From positions 6,851,315 to 6,915,314 of the forward strand of contig CM035351.1 in NCBI GenBank assembly GCA_020137815.1: DNA of 64,000 nt. The letters run 5' to 3'. The translations under genes and the position numbers were made by a program. The notes beneath the pieces were generated by a model. It worked only from the letters and a program-made list of their open reading frames with translations. It ran no database searches and was not told the origin of the DNA. Below, one piece after another: positions 1 through 47,294 of the stretch. Position 1 is the first letter of the stretch, and every line of letters starts with the position of its first letter. This DNA comes from Hormiphora californensis. Lineage: Eukaryota > Ctenophora > Tentaculata > Cydippida > Pleurobrachiidae.

Positions 1-34202
<34,202 letters not shown>

Positions 34203-34484
34203 CTCCCCATATACTCCACAAGCTTATCAATATATGTATCTCTCTCTTGCCTTGTACACTGTTAAAACGGCAGGCAAAAAGAAACGCAAGAAATGAAGTT
34301 TTCTCTCGTGACGGTTATCTTGAAATTCCTGATTCCATTAGCCGGGGTGCACTCCAAAGTCACGAGACTGCCACCGAGTTCCCTTTCTCTCTCGTCACAT
34401 GGGTTACAGCCCCTTATCTGCTTGGGCATTGCCATTATGCGGAGCACGGTGTGCCTACAGATAGCACGGGGTATATGTAAGAGG

Positions 34485-34635
<151 letters not shown>

Positions 34636-34778
34636 CTGGGAAGGTAGACAAGAAAAAGGCATGTGAATCAGATAGGACGGTGAGGAGAGGGCTAGGGGTA
34701 CTGCATGTGTCTTTGTAGATTAACGTCAGAAGGCAAATATTTTCGAGGAGGACATGCTGAATGAATACTGATGAACAT

Positions 34779-35543
34779 GAGCGCGCACAGACTGTTCATG
34801 CGTGATCATGTCCATAAGTGGGCAAGATGTTGATCAAGTCACGCAGACTGATCAAGCTTGATCATCTGATCAAGCTTGGACAGTAAAAACTGAAACTTCA
34901 TATCAAAGCGAAAACTACTGTACCCGGCTAATTTTAATACTCTGAATCACGTAAGCTAGTTTTCAAATCCGTCAGAGGTCAGGAAAGTGTTCTAATTGGG
35001 CATTATTGGGTCTAATTGACCCCACTTAAAACTTGTCACCTGGAAATAATAGACGCTTATGTGAGGGCACTTTTCCGACTAATTTTGATACGCTGAATCA
35101 CATAAACAACTTTTCCACGCCCCCAGAGGTCGGGAAAGTGTCCTAATTGAGTATAATTGGATCTAATTGACCTTAATTGCTCAATTAGAGTATTTCCTGA
35201 CCTCTGGGGGCTCGGACAAGTTGCTTATATGATTCAGCGTATCAAAATTAGTCGGAAAAGTGCCCTCACGTCATTTCCAGGTGACAAGTTGTAAGTGGGG
35301 TCAATTAGACCCAATTATGCCCAATTAGGACACTTTCCCGACCTCTGAAGGATTTGAAAACTAGCTTACGTGATTCAGAGTATCAAAATTAGTCGGGTAC
35401 AGTGGTTTTTGCTTTGATATGAATAAGTTTCAGTTTTTACTGTACAAGCTTGATCAGATGATCAAGCTTGAACAGTCTGCGTGACTTGATCAACATCTTG
35501 CCCACTTATGAACATGATCACGCATGAACAGTCTGTGCGCGCC
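34779..35543. mobile_element. Large palindromic foldback element
   Basis: Arms of about 370 bp are complementary, with the centre near 35165. The ends read gcgcgcacagactgttcatg and its complement. No coding sequence. A clear target duplication is not visible. Confidence 0.75.
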
Positions 35544-36350
35544 CTAAGGTAAAAGAAGAAAGAAAAACTGCATTCTCAAGAAAGTTGGGCAACTCACACC
35601 TCCAAATAAAATAAGTTCGTCTAACACACTGGGGTCTAGAACACACTGTTCAATAGGGGTTGCTAAGTTGAAAAATATCGCTTTCGAACATTATGTCTGG
35701 TATTCAGTGGGTAATTTTCTACTGATATCCGAAGTTTCAGCCCAAACGGTTGAGCCACTTCGAATCGCAAGCGACTTTCATAACCCGCGTTTTTGCGTAA
35801 ATAATGGGAATTTTAGAGTTAATGAAGTCAATGGAGCACTATATTTTGTATACCTTGCTGTATACTCAAAATATCGCTTTCGAACATTATGTCTGGTATT
35901 CAGTGGGTAATTTTCTACTGATATTCGAAGTTTCAGCCCAAACGGTTGAGCCACTTTGAATCGCAAGCCACTTTTGTGACCCTTATTTTCGGTGAAAAAT
36001 CGGGAAAAAATCGGGAAAAAAAATTGAAATTTTAAAATTTCAAAACACGGAAATTAGTCCCTAGAACATCCCAATACACGTGCAACACTTTAAAATTGTG
36101 TATTTTTTATTTTCAACTTAGCAACAGTGTTCAAATGTCATATTTTAGACGGAATAATTTGCTGTGGTTGCGAAATTACTCCTCAGGCTATCTCGCGGCT
36201 TTAGCAAGGTAGGGGTAAGAGTCCTTAATTTATTAATGAACGTAGAAATAGTTCATGAATGAAAGATGAACTTTTGAATTAACAATTTATCATGTTTATG
36301 GGCCACCTTGTTTATACTGAGTATATAATATATATACAAGGTGTCCCAGC
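35544..36350. repeat. Intergenic region with a direct duplication
   Basis: A segment of about 110 bp starting aaatatcgctttcgaacatta occurs at 35672 and again at 35868. No gene is supported; the frames that span it are duplicates of each other. Confidence 0.6.
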
Positions 36351-36869
36351 GCGGTACGTAGAGTACGTACCACGTACCACGTTGAGATAAGGGGGAAGAT
36401 CGAGTGAAGCAGGCCAAAGAGTATCATGGTCCGAGCAGTATTAGAGTGTGAGCAGTATCAGGGTCTTGCATAGTTCAGGCAGAGGTTCCGGGCAGGGTTA
36501 TTTGGGCAGAGGTTCCCTGTAGAGAGTTTCAAGTAGAGAGACAACAGGAATTACAGGATCGTGGAGCTTCTGGAACTGCCTCTTTCTGTTTGAGCTCGGG
36601 CTTATAAGCGCTCTGGACGACCGCTGTCGTCCAGAGCTAATGAGTGGTGCACCAGGTGGCTTTCATGCTGTTCACCTCCTCATAGGACTGGTCGCATAGG
36701 ACTGGTCGCAATAAATTATGCGCTCTATCCCATTCTATTGTATGTAGGCCGTAGGGGCACGGGAAAAGATGCTCCCCTGGCTCACTAGACTACGAGACCG
36801 AAGACACAGGAATGCGTGCCTGGGCTTATTAAGACGAGCGTTGGGGCACGTAATAAAGTGACCCCGAGC

Positions 36870-37030
36870 TCACCACGATACATAACAGGGTACCCAGAAA
36901 TATACGACTGATGCTTCAGCTGGGATTATTTCTATTATTATTATTATTAGGCCATCTGGCATTCTGACGAGTCGGTTTCCGGTTTGTTCTGCACACGGTC
37001 CCGCGTACAAGTGCGTCTTTAGTGCGTCTA
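36870..37030 (-). mobile_element. LINE 3'-end remnant with AAT tail
   Basis: The minus-strand frame reads ALDALKTHLYAGPC followed by MPDGL and an (AAT)n run. The LKTHL segment matches the C-terminus of CR1/L2-like reverse transcriptases, and a short tandem tail is typical of these elements. The tiny element copy C has inserted beside it. Confidence 0.6.
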
Positions 37031-37053
37031 GAGCCGTAGCATCTATATTAATA

Positions 37054-37141
37054 TTGGTGACGCGGTCACCCCTCCACAAGGGCCGCGCGAAGCGCGGCAA
37101 CGAAGCTCGCGAAGCATAATAATAGGGGATGTCATCACCAA
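37054..37141. mobile_element. Tiny TTGGTGACG element, copy C (88 bp)
   Basis: The element is nearly identical to copy A, with a short aataata expansion near the right end. A 9-bp duplication, atattaata, lies at 37045-37053 and 37142-37150. It sits at the boundary of a LINE remnant. Confidence 0.85.
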
Positions 37142-37150
37142 ATATTAATA

Positions 37151-38723
<1,573 letters not shown>

Positions 38724-40389
38724 ATGGCGATGCTGAAGTGGTCCCCGACTCTGTTCGTAACTCTTATTGTGTAAGTTGTTCGTCGGTGCAGTAGGTAGTA
38801 ACTGAGCTAGTATAAGTTCATGTGTTGCCACGTTCGATAGGTCGGTAGAATTTATTATGGTAGTTCTGAATTTAGGACAGGTCTGAATTGCAAGCCTTCA
38901 AGAATATTTCTTACCGCGTCGAGCGTCGAGCCAGGCAAAAGAATTCTTATTCGATTATTGGGATTATTATACGTATCTCTTTCTGATACCATAATTTGTT
39001 ATATATTTATCTACATCATATCAATCACGATCATATGAAACGAAATAATATCTGCAGGTTGGTAGTGGGTGTTCAATCATGTTCAGATTTGTACCCACGT
39101 CATTGCCCAAAATGGGCGAAAAAGGGCTTCTGCGACTTCCCAAATTACAGAAAGACTCTACAAATACACTGCAAACAGACTTGTGGCTTTTGCTCCGGTA
39201 AGCTTTTACAATATCACAGCTGGTGTAAGTTGTAATGTTAGTTGTATTGAGTGTAGGGATTAGATTAATTAGATAGATTAGTTAGATCAACGACCCTCAT
39301 TCCCCTGCAGAGTCTACCTGCATGGATCTGATCGATAGAAATATTTGTGAAAAGTATCAGCTGTACGGGCTGTGTGACGAGGGACATGTAAAGGACGTAT
39401 GTGGGGAAACTTGCGGAACATGCAAAACAAGTAACTGCAATTTGAGTATTACTCTCACATGGACTTTGATTGTCCATTACCATTTACCCAGCCCCCAGTG
39501 GCTTCCAATCTTTGAATGTTGCTTTGTTTTTAGTGTGTCCTGAGCTGTACGTGAGGAATGGGATTATTAGCGGCGATAATAGTGAGGACAATACACGGAA
39601 TCGAAAAGAGATAGCGGGACCTCTTTCAGAAGGTAAACACATCTTAGTCTTCAGAAAACTGCTTGAATTGTCTAGGTATTTTGAGCAACGCTAAATTAAA
39701 ATATTGATTATTGGTCATTAGAAAGTAACCTCATCCCAGGAGACGTTGTGAAGATAGACTGTAAGGATGGATTCCAGCACATGTCAGGTTCAACCTACCT
39801 AGAGTGTCAACCCGATGGGTCATACAATGCATCTGCAGGGGTGTGTATCTCAAAAAGTAAGTTACCCTCACATACCTTAGCGACCCCACTGCAGTAGCCC
39901 ACTCAATCGTTAATCGACCCAACTTCCAGCTGAGTGTGTTGTGCCAGAGAAATCAGACGGATACATTCTAACCAGTGATAACCTACAAAGTACCATCAAG
40001 AGGACTGTCTCTCCCGGAACTTATGCCGTAATGGTAAGATAGATGAGGCTTGTACCTAACCCATCTGGCACCCTTGAACTTAGCTGATGTAGGTCCCAGC
40101 TAGCCTTTTCTAGGACTATATTTCAATATTTGGGATCCTAATCTAAACTCAATGTTTACAGGTTTGTAGGAATGGCAGGCGAGCCCAGAGTTTCTGCTCT
40201 TCCTACGGAACATGGGTGCCTCGTATTAGGGAGTGTAACGACAACAAGGTCGACTGGAAAATATGGAAGGATCATGATGCATATTGGGACTCTGAGAAAA
40301 GCCGGAGTATTTTGATCGATTTTCCCGAGGGAGAAGAGGCGAATAGGAGTGAATATGTTGATAATGAAGAAGATTCTCGTGATTTTTGA
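38724..40389 (+). CDS. Secreted ShKT and sushi domain protein (290 aa)
   Basis: Seven exons: 38724-38770, 39058-39197, 39311-39430, 39534-39632, 39722-39856, 39930-40033 and 40162-40389. They give an open 290-residue protein starting MAMLKWSPTLFVTLIV, a signal peptide. Exon 2 encodes an ShKT-type six-Cys domain (WAKKGFCDFPNYRKTL to CKQTCGFC) and exon 3 a second, more divergent one (CGETCGTC). Exons 4-7 form sushi/CCP-like repeats (DVVKIDCKDGFQHMSGSTYL, ECQPDGSYNASAGVC, FCSYGTW). The C-terminus is acidic and unrecognised. ShKT modules occur in many non-toxic secreted proteins, and nothing here indicates a toxin. The gene stands alone between repeat blocks. Confidence 0.75.
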
Positions 40390-41744
40390 AACGAATTAAC
40401 ATTAGTTATAAATATTGATATGAATTAGGAATAATGTCTAATGATATTGAATATGAGTATATTATGATATAATAGGTTCAAGGTTGTTGTTTAAACCACG
40501 GCCCTACATGTCATAAACAACATTAACGTATGAAGATTGAAGATTAAAAAACTAGAAGTGTTTTAATTGCAATTGGAAATAGTGAGCCTCTTCACGGAAG
40601 GCAAATTCCTTGGGTAGAAACCCTGGGCACCGTTACGATCTGGGTAAGTATTTGGAGGCCTGTTTACAGGTGCACACTGCCAAAAAAGTACCATGTCTAA
40701 AACGGCTCTAACTGCCAAACCACTCAACCGATTTGGCTAATCCAAAGTTTATCTGATAGGAAATGTCAAGCCCTAAGTCCTAACCCCAACCCAAACCCCA
40801 GCCGGCAGCCCTAACCCTAACCCTACTTTAGCCCTAACCCTAAAAAACCGTGAGTGCTGACACTCCAAACACTGGGGCGAGACACACTGAAGTTGGGCGC
40901 GCTCGTTCAAATCTCAACCTCGCGACACACACTGAAGTTCGAAGTTTCGCGAAAACCCATTTTCGGCTGAGAAATCATTTGTAAGTGGCTAACTTATTTA
41001 CTGGTACATCTCTCGAGATGTCCTTTATCCATACCGAGTCAATTTCACCGTTTTAAAAGTTTTGGTGAATCGGGACAACTGTGACCGAATTAGCAAAAAA
41101 ATTGTGAAACGGTGAAATTGACTCGGTATGGATAAAGGACACCTCGAGAGATGTACCAGTAAATAAGTTAGCCTCTTACAAATGATTTCTCAGCCGAAAA
41201 AGGGTTTTCGCGAAACTTCGAACTTCGAACTTCAGTGTGTGTCGCGAGGTTGAGATTTGAACGAGCGCGCCCAACTTCAGTGTGTCTCCCCCCACTCAGA
41301 TTTTAACGTTGGCCAGAAACCATCACGCCCTTATTAGGCTTTAAGCTAGGCTGCGTCTGTTTTTGAATAGCTTCCGCCTTCCCCTGCTTAAGTTTAAGTT
41401 AAGTTTAAGATTACAAGATTACAAGATTACAAGATTAAAATTATATTTATAATGTCAATAAATTAAATAAATGTAATTATTGACACCCCGCTAATACACT
41501 AAACATATTGGTTCACAAGTATTAAAAATAAATATGTCCAACATGCGGACGTTTCCGCCCGTAGCTACCTCTAGCTGGGTTATCTCGTCTAATTCAAACA
41601 CTCTTCAATATCACATTGTATGTACAAAAAACAGAATCAATAAACTGTCGTGATAACAAGTGATGAGTAGCGTGTAGAAGGGATGTTGTAGATAGTTTGT
41701 AGAATGAGGAATGAGGATGTGCTCGATATGGAGCAGCGCAAGGA

Positions 41745-42190
41745 AAAGGACCCAGGGATCGATGTGGAGGAGGTAGGAGTAAAGGACCCAGGGATCGATG
41801 AGGAGCAAGGTAGGAGTAAAGGACCCAGGGATCGATGTGGAGGAGGTAGGAGTAAAGGACCCAGGGATCGATGTGGAGCAGGTAGGAGTAGAGGACCCAG
41901 GGATCGATGTGGAGCAAGGTAGGGAAAGGACCCAGGAATCGATGTGGAGGAGGTAGGAGTAAAGGACCCAGGGATCGATGTGAAGGAGGTTGGGAAAAGA
42001 CCCAGGGATGGATGTGGAGCAAGGTAGGGAAAGGACCCAGGAATCGATGTGGAGGAGGTAGGAGTAAAGGACCCAGGGATCGATGTGGAGGAGGTAGGAG
42101 TAGAGGACCCAGGGATCGATGTGGAGGAGGTAGGAGTAAAGGACCCAGGAATCGATGTGGAGGAGGTAGGAGTAGAGGACCCAGGTATCG
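41745..42190. repeat. Minisatellite, about 36-bp units
   Basis: About twelve units with the core ggacccagggatcgatgtgga and the spacer ggaggtaggagtaaa. Open frames on both strands are repeat artefacts. Confidence 0.9.
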
Positions 42191-42258
42191 ATGTGAAGGA
42201 ATACACGAGAAAAAGGGAGCCCAGGAATCAGGAATAGGAGTTGGGGACAGTAGTTACT

Positions 42259-42334
42259 TTGGGCACGTTGCGCCCCCCATGTTCGCGCGCCCGTAGGGCG
42301 ATCCCCTCACGGGGCTTGCCTGCTTCGCAGGCAA
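42259..42334. mobile_element. Tiny GC-rich element, copy E (76 bp, divergent)
   Basis: It starts ttgggcacgttgcgcc and ends gcaggcaa, contains the hairpin cttgcctgcttcgcaggcaag, and is flanked by a perfect 9-bp duplication, gtagttact (42250-42258 and 42335-42343). Confidence 0.7.
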
Positions 42335-42396
42335 GTAGTTACTCAGGAATCCATGTGGATGTACCAAATGTAGGGAAGTGAGGATTATTTTGCCGA

Positions 42397-42642
42397 TCAT
42401 TGGTTGTATGCTCTAAAGAACAAGTGCGTCTTCAGGGATGTTTTAAAAGTAGTAAGGGATTCTGAGTCCCGGATTGATCGTGGTAGCTGATTCCATAATT
42501 TAGGTGCAGCAATACTGAAAGCGCCTCTAGTGTTCTCGTAGTGGTACTCACTCCTCCGCACCTCTTTCAGAGCGGTGACGTCATTATCCACTCGGAGTGA
42601 TTTCACTTTCTGGGGTGCACTCTGCATAGCATTAGCAAGCAC
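42397..42642 (-). mobile_element. LINE reverse transcriptase C-terminal fragment
   Basis: The 81-residue frame contains FSIAAPKLWNQLPRSIRD and LTTFKTSLKTHLFFRAYNQ, the conserved C-terminal motif of CR1/Jockey-type LINE ORF2 proteins. The 5' part is missing, so this is a truncated insertion. Confidence 0.8.
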
Positions 42643-44170
42643 TGGCCACTTTTGACACTGTCGAGAATCAAATCAGGGACTGGCGCCGCCCACCAGACAG
42701 ATAAAGCAGTGCTTTTCAGACAGACTGTCCACGCCTTGGCAAACGCTGATGCCCCCGGCCCCCGCCCCCGCAGCGCTTTTCAAGTCCACGCCAAAATTCA
42801 CAAACCCCAACACGGCGAAGTCAAAATATTTTTGGCAAAGATTTTTTAATCCGCGGCCCGTGGCTTTTATGTAACACGCGAAAATATGTGTGTCTAAGCT
42901 GGAAGCAATGCGCGCGCGTATTTTTTTGAAGCTTCGCGCGCCCCCCAAAATAATTTACGATCTGGGTGTTGCCCGGTTGGGCGCGATAGGGATCCCTAAA
43001 AAAGTTCAGTATTTACACAGAGTTTACACAGTCTTTACACAGTCATTACACCCAGAGCGGCGCGTGCTGCGTTTTGCAGCTTTTTCTAAGAAAATATTGG
43101 ATTGTGTGCTGCACATATGAGTAAATTGAGCGCTGCGGCGAAAAAAATTTCCGAAAACGCTGCAAATCGAGTGCGAAAGACGCAGTCTTTACACCCAGAG
43201 CGGCGCGGGCGCTCTGGGTGTAACGACTGTGTAAAGACTGTGTAAACTCTGTGTAAATACTGAACTTTTTTAGGGATCCCTATTATAAAGTCCGTTTCAA
43301 GCGACTTGACCCGTAATTCTTGGAATTTGGCGCATTGTGCGTGTATTTACAAAGAGGAAATCCTGAATTTCCAGGAATCTCAGGTCAAGTCGTTTGAAAC
43401 GCACTTTAATCTGGGTGCCTTGCAGTTGAAAAACAATGGAGTATACAGGTGCACGCTACCAAAAGAGTACACTTAGACCGACTTTTCTCAAACGGCTATA
43501 GCCACGCACCCACATGGCCAATTTGAGTAAACTAAACGGTATCTGTTAGAGAATCGATAGCCCTAACCGATAACCCCAAACCAAACCCTAACCAGACCCT
43601 AACGGATAGCCCTAACCCGTCGCGCGCGCCAAAACTACGAATTGTTAGCAATGAAAGGCACCCAGATTTTAACGTTTTCCTGCCCGGTTTGGTGGCCAGC
43701 GTTAAAATCTGGGTGTTTTGGGAGTGCTGACAAACGGTTTTTTAAGGGTTAGGGCTAAAGTAGGGTTAGGGTTAGGGTTGGGGTTTGGGTTGGGGTTAGG
43801 CCTTGACATTCCCTACCATATAAACTTTGAATCAGCCAAAACGGTTGAGTGGTTTGGCGGTTAGAGCCATTTTAGTGAATCAACTTTTTTGGCAGCGCTC
43901 ACCTGTAAACAGGCCTCCAAACACCCAGATCGTAACGGCGCCCCGGTTTGGTGGCCTGTTTTCTTGTTTTACAGGTGCGCGTTGCCAAAAAAGTTGATTC
44001 ACTAAAATGGCTCTATCCGCCAAACCACTCAACCGTTTTGGCTAGTTCAAAGTTTATCTGGTAGAAAATGTCAAGGCCTAACCCTAATCCTACTTTAGCC
44101 TTAACCCTAAAAACCGTTTGTCAGCACTCCCCAAACACCCAGATTTTAACGCTGGCCAGAAATCAGGGCC

Positions 44171-44479
44171 CACGACCCAATGGCCAAAGAGCTAAAGCTA
44201 TTTCAATGCTCGCTGCTCTACTAGGTTTCAAAATTCACGGAATTAAGTTTGGCAATTCTGCAAATTCGTTGCTGTCAGTGCTCGAAACTTGCTCATACTG
44301 TCCACCTTTTCAATTGAGTTAGTTAATTTGGAGTACCGATTAACTTAATTCGTATTCCCTATTTGCACCGGTTACTCCGACTTTCCAAAAAATTCATTTG
44401 GATAATGGATTCTAAGATAATTCGAAAACTTTGTCCTTAATCTGGCATTGCTTAACAATAATATCACAGTATTTTTATA
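44171..44479. other. Upstream region of DYNC2LI1
   Basis: No gene is seen. A possible acceptor (cacag) lies 10 nt before ATG 44480, without a strong pyrimidine tract. This unique sequence is the likely promoter side of the plus-strand gene run. Confidence 0.4.
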
Positions 44480-47059
44480 ATGGCTATGAAAGTGAAGAAA
44501 AACCCATACGATTCAATCAAACCTCCTGAGATGTCTTTCGATGAAGAAGATGGTGAAACACCTATCAAGTAACTATAGGCCTTCAAAATGGGCCTAGATT
44601 GTTTACAAGTTTACAATGTTGACTATGATAAAATATTTGCCAGGAGTTTGCCTCAAACTAAAGATATTTGGGAGTTGTGTATTCAAGCCACTGAACGGGC
44701 AAATCAAGCAGCAGCAAAAAGAAGTGATCAAACAGGTAAACTAGGCTAACAACAATTAGAGTTTTTTTTCATCAAATATCGTTTGTTGTTCAGGTGCTTC
44801 ATTTTTGCGTCCATCGCTCATTTTCCCGGGTATGTTTGATGTCGTCTTGTTTGAAGCTGTTTTCTTGACCTTCCTTTTTGTTTATAGAGTGACTTCTGCA
44901 CGGCTGTTTTCTGAGTGTTAATTATTTCAGGAGTTGTTGTTGAAAACCAGAACAAGTCATCCGAACGAACAATTTTTGTTGTCGGGGCAAAATCCTCCGG
45001 AAAAACTGGTATCATCCTACGATTTCTTGATAGGTAAGCCGTGAATTTACATCGCTCTGACTGTGGATCTTGTGGATAACTATTTTTCACCTATCACCAA
45101 TTTTCCTTGCTCGACCCTGTTTCACCGTGCCCCAGATTAATCAAAACAATCTCCCATCTCTACAGGGACGAACAGCCCAAGGCTACAACGGCACTGGAGT
45201 ACACATTTGGAAGGCGATCACGGAATGACAGTATGAGTAAGGATGTTGCCCATGTCTACGAGTTGGGTGGAGGAGTGGCACTCTCAAATCTCATAGAGAT
45301 ACCTGTTACTAAGGAGTGTGTCCAGACACTGAACTTTGTTATTGTAGTGGACCTCAGCAAACCAGAAACTATCTGGACTACACTTGAGTCCCTGCTGGCC
45401 GCAATTAGACAGAGGGTGAAGAAGGTTATACACGAACTAAAAGTAGACTCTCCCAGGTAAGATGATAATGGCTGATCGAGTAGATGTTCTCAACACGTCG
45501 TATATTCACACACATCATATATTGACACATCCCCCCAGTGCGGCCAATAACCTAGTCGCGGAATGTCTGGCAAGGTATGATGCTGACCATCCTGACAAAG
45601 ACTCCCTGGATATCATACCAGTGCCCATCACCATCATAGGATCTAAATACGATGTCTTCCAGAACTTTGACAGTGAGAAGAAGAAGATAATATCCCGGAC
45701 ATTGAGATATGTGGCACACCATCATGGGGCTCATCTCTGTGTAAGAATTACACATTTCTCTCATCATATATAATCGGGCTAATTGTTATCTCAAATCACC
45801 CAATTTAATGTTATGTTTTCTAATGGTTTTCTCTCTCTCTATTCATCACTAATTGTACTTATCACCCCCTGCCAGTACTTTAGCTCCAAGATCGAGACGT
45901 TGGTTATGCGAGCCAGGGGGTTGTTAGGACATCTCGTGTTCAAGACACAGCTCAACAAGACAACATCAACTGACCACAATAAACCCATTTACATGCTGGC
46001 TGGTATGGATGCTGTCAGTCAAATCGGATCACCCCCTCCTGCCCCTGGATCTAGGTACAATATACCCCCTCCTGCCCCTGGATCTAGGTACAATATACCC
46101 CCTCCTGCCCCTGGATCTAGGTACAATATACCCCCTCCTGCCCCTGGATCTAGGTACAATATACCCCCTCCTGCCCCTGGATCTAGGTACAATATACCCC
46201 CTCCTGCCACTGGATCTAGGTACAATATACCCCCTCCTGCCCCTGGATCTAGGTACAATATACCCCCTCCTGCCCCTGGATCTAGGTACAATATACCCCC
46301 TCCTGCCCCTGGATCTAGGTACAATATACCCCCTCCTGCCCCTGGATCTAGGTACAATATACCCCCTCCTGCCCCTGGATCTAGGTACAATATACCCCCT
46401 CCTGCCCCTGGATCTAGGTACAATATACCCCTCCTGCCCCTGGATCTAGGTACAATATACCCCCTCCTGCCCCTGGATCTAGGTACAATATACCCCCTCC
46501 TGCCCCTGGATCTAGGTACAATATACCCCCTCCTGCCCCTGGATCTAGGTACATCACATGTTATATCACACATAACAATCACACTCACATCAATATTTGT
46601 TTCTCTCAGCAACCTCTCACACTACCTCTCACACACGCATGGAGGGGACCCATTTGGTACGGACATGGACAGGTAATACACATGTATCATCACTAGTTTT
46701 CACGTGTATAATAACGGTGCCCACTCCCCTGCAGGTCTCTGTTAGAGCAGTGGAAACAACTGTTCCTGTCATCATTCCCCCAAGAATCGGAAGCGGCCAT
46801 GCCAGATGACCCAACCAAAGATAAGAAGTACAACGAGCCCATAGTGGATTCTGTCCGCGTCCAGAAAGATGAGGTTTGTTTGTTTGTGGTTGCTGTAAAT
46901 ACACATTACACATCATGTTAGAAAAAACTGTAAACATACGAACGTGATAATGTTGATAACTTGATGTCCTGATTATTTAAAGTCGTGCTATTTTAGGAGC
47001 TGGAACGATTCCGGAAAGCTCAGGAAAGGAAAATGAGACAGAGTGCAGCTCAACAGTAG
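44480..47059 (+). CDS. DYNC2LI1: Cytoplasmic dynein 2 light intermediate chain 1
   Basis: Exons 44480-44568, 44644-44735, 44931-45033, 45166-45456, 45539-45740, 45876-46054, 46610-46672, 46735-46873 and 46997-47059 give 406 residues, close to the usual 350-400. The product is the light intermediate chain of dynein-2, the retrograde motor of intraflagellar transport in cilia. Seen in the sequence: P-loop GAKSSGKT in exon 3, [52 protein letters not shown] and DAVSQIGSP. These match DYNC2LI1 better than the DYNC1LI paralogues. A 33-bp minisatellite starts at the donor of exon 6; if retained it would add 185 in-frame residues. This is the first gene of a tight plus-strand series. Confidence 0.93.
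46032..46548 (+). repeat. 33-bp minisatellite carrying a splice donor in every unit
   Basis: Sixteen copies of a unit encoding [11 protein letters not shown], one lacking a single C. Each unit contains ctaggtacaa, a usable 5' splice site. It begins where conserved DYNC2LI1 coding sequence ends (QIGSP) and is followed by a good acceptor at 46601-46609. Confidence 0.9.
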
Positions 47060-47294
47060 CTTCTTGTTTATTTCTGCTGGATCAGAGATATATAAAAGGA
47101 ATTCTAACTTCAGATATTTGTGTATAAAGTGTGTTTAGATGAACTCTATACAATTTATTTTAATACAGAGACAGATGTAAATTGTATATAATAGCTTATT
47201 TATTTTCCTGTGTTAAAACACTCTAATTATGTCAAGTGCCAACTATCTCAAATGAATCTGACCCTGTCTATTCCTATCTAGCTCCCATCTAGCC

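Larger units (their letters stand above)
40660..44170. repeat. Nest of inverted-repeat elements with telomere-like CCCTAA stretches
   Basis: At least four copies of one repeat (about 40660-40875, 43433-43720, complement 43690-43925, and 43970-44150) share a tgtttacaggtgc-type end, a degenerate CCCTAA stretch and an end like cacccagattttaacg. Nested in them are a foldback at about 40873-41292 (arms about 170 bp), one at 42988-43283 with gggatccctaaaaaag ends and TA flanks, and a small inverted repeat at 43287-43412. No gene is supported. Confidence 0.75.

Noticed and set aside
39058-39430. Possible ShK-type channel toxin
   Set aside because: The two ShKT modules belong to a 290-residue protein with sushi-like domains; this architecture is that of a general secreted protein, and no toxin features are seen.
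41594-42296. Frames of up to 189 residues on both strands
   Set aside because: All are translations of the 36-bp minisatellite, with no conserved domain.
42673-43120. Frames of 65-91 residues downstream of the LINE fragment
   Set aside because: They lie in repeat-derived sequence with inverted repeats and have no recognisable domain.
46019-46612. 197-residue minus-strand frame over the DYNC2LI1 repeat
   Set aside because: It is the antisense of the 33-bp minisatellite in a plus-strand gene with clear homology.
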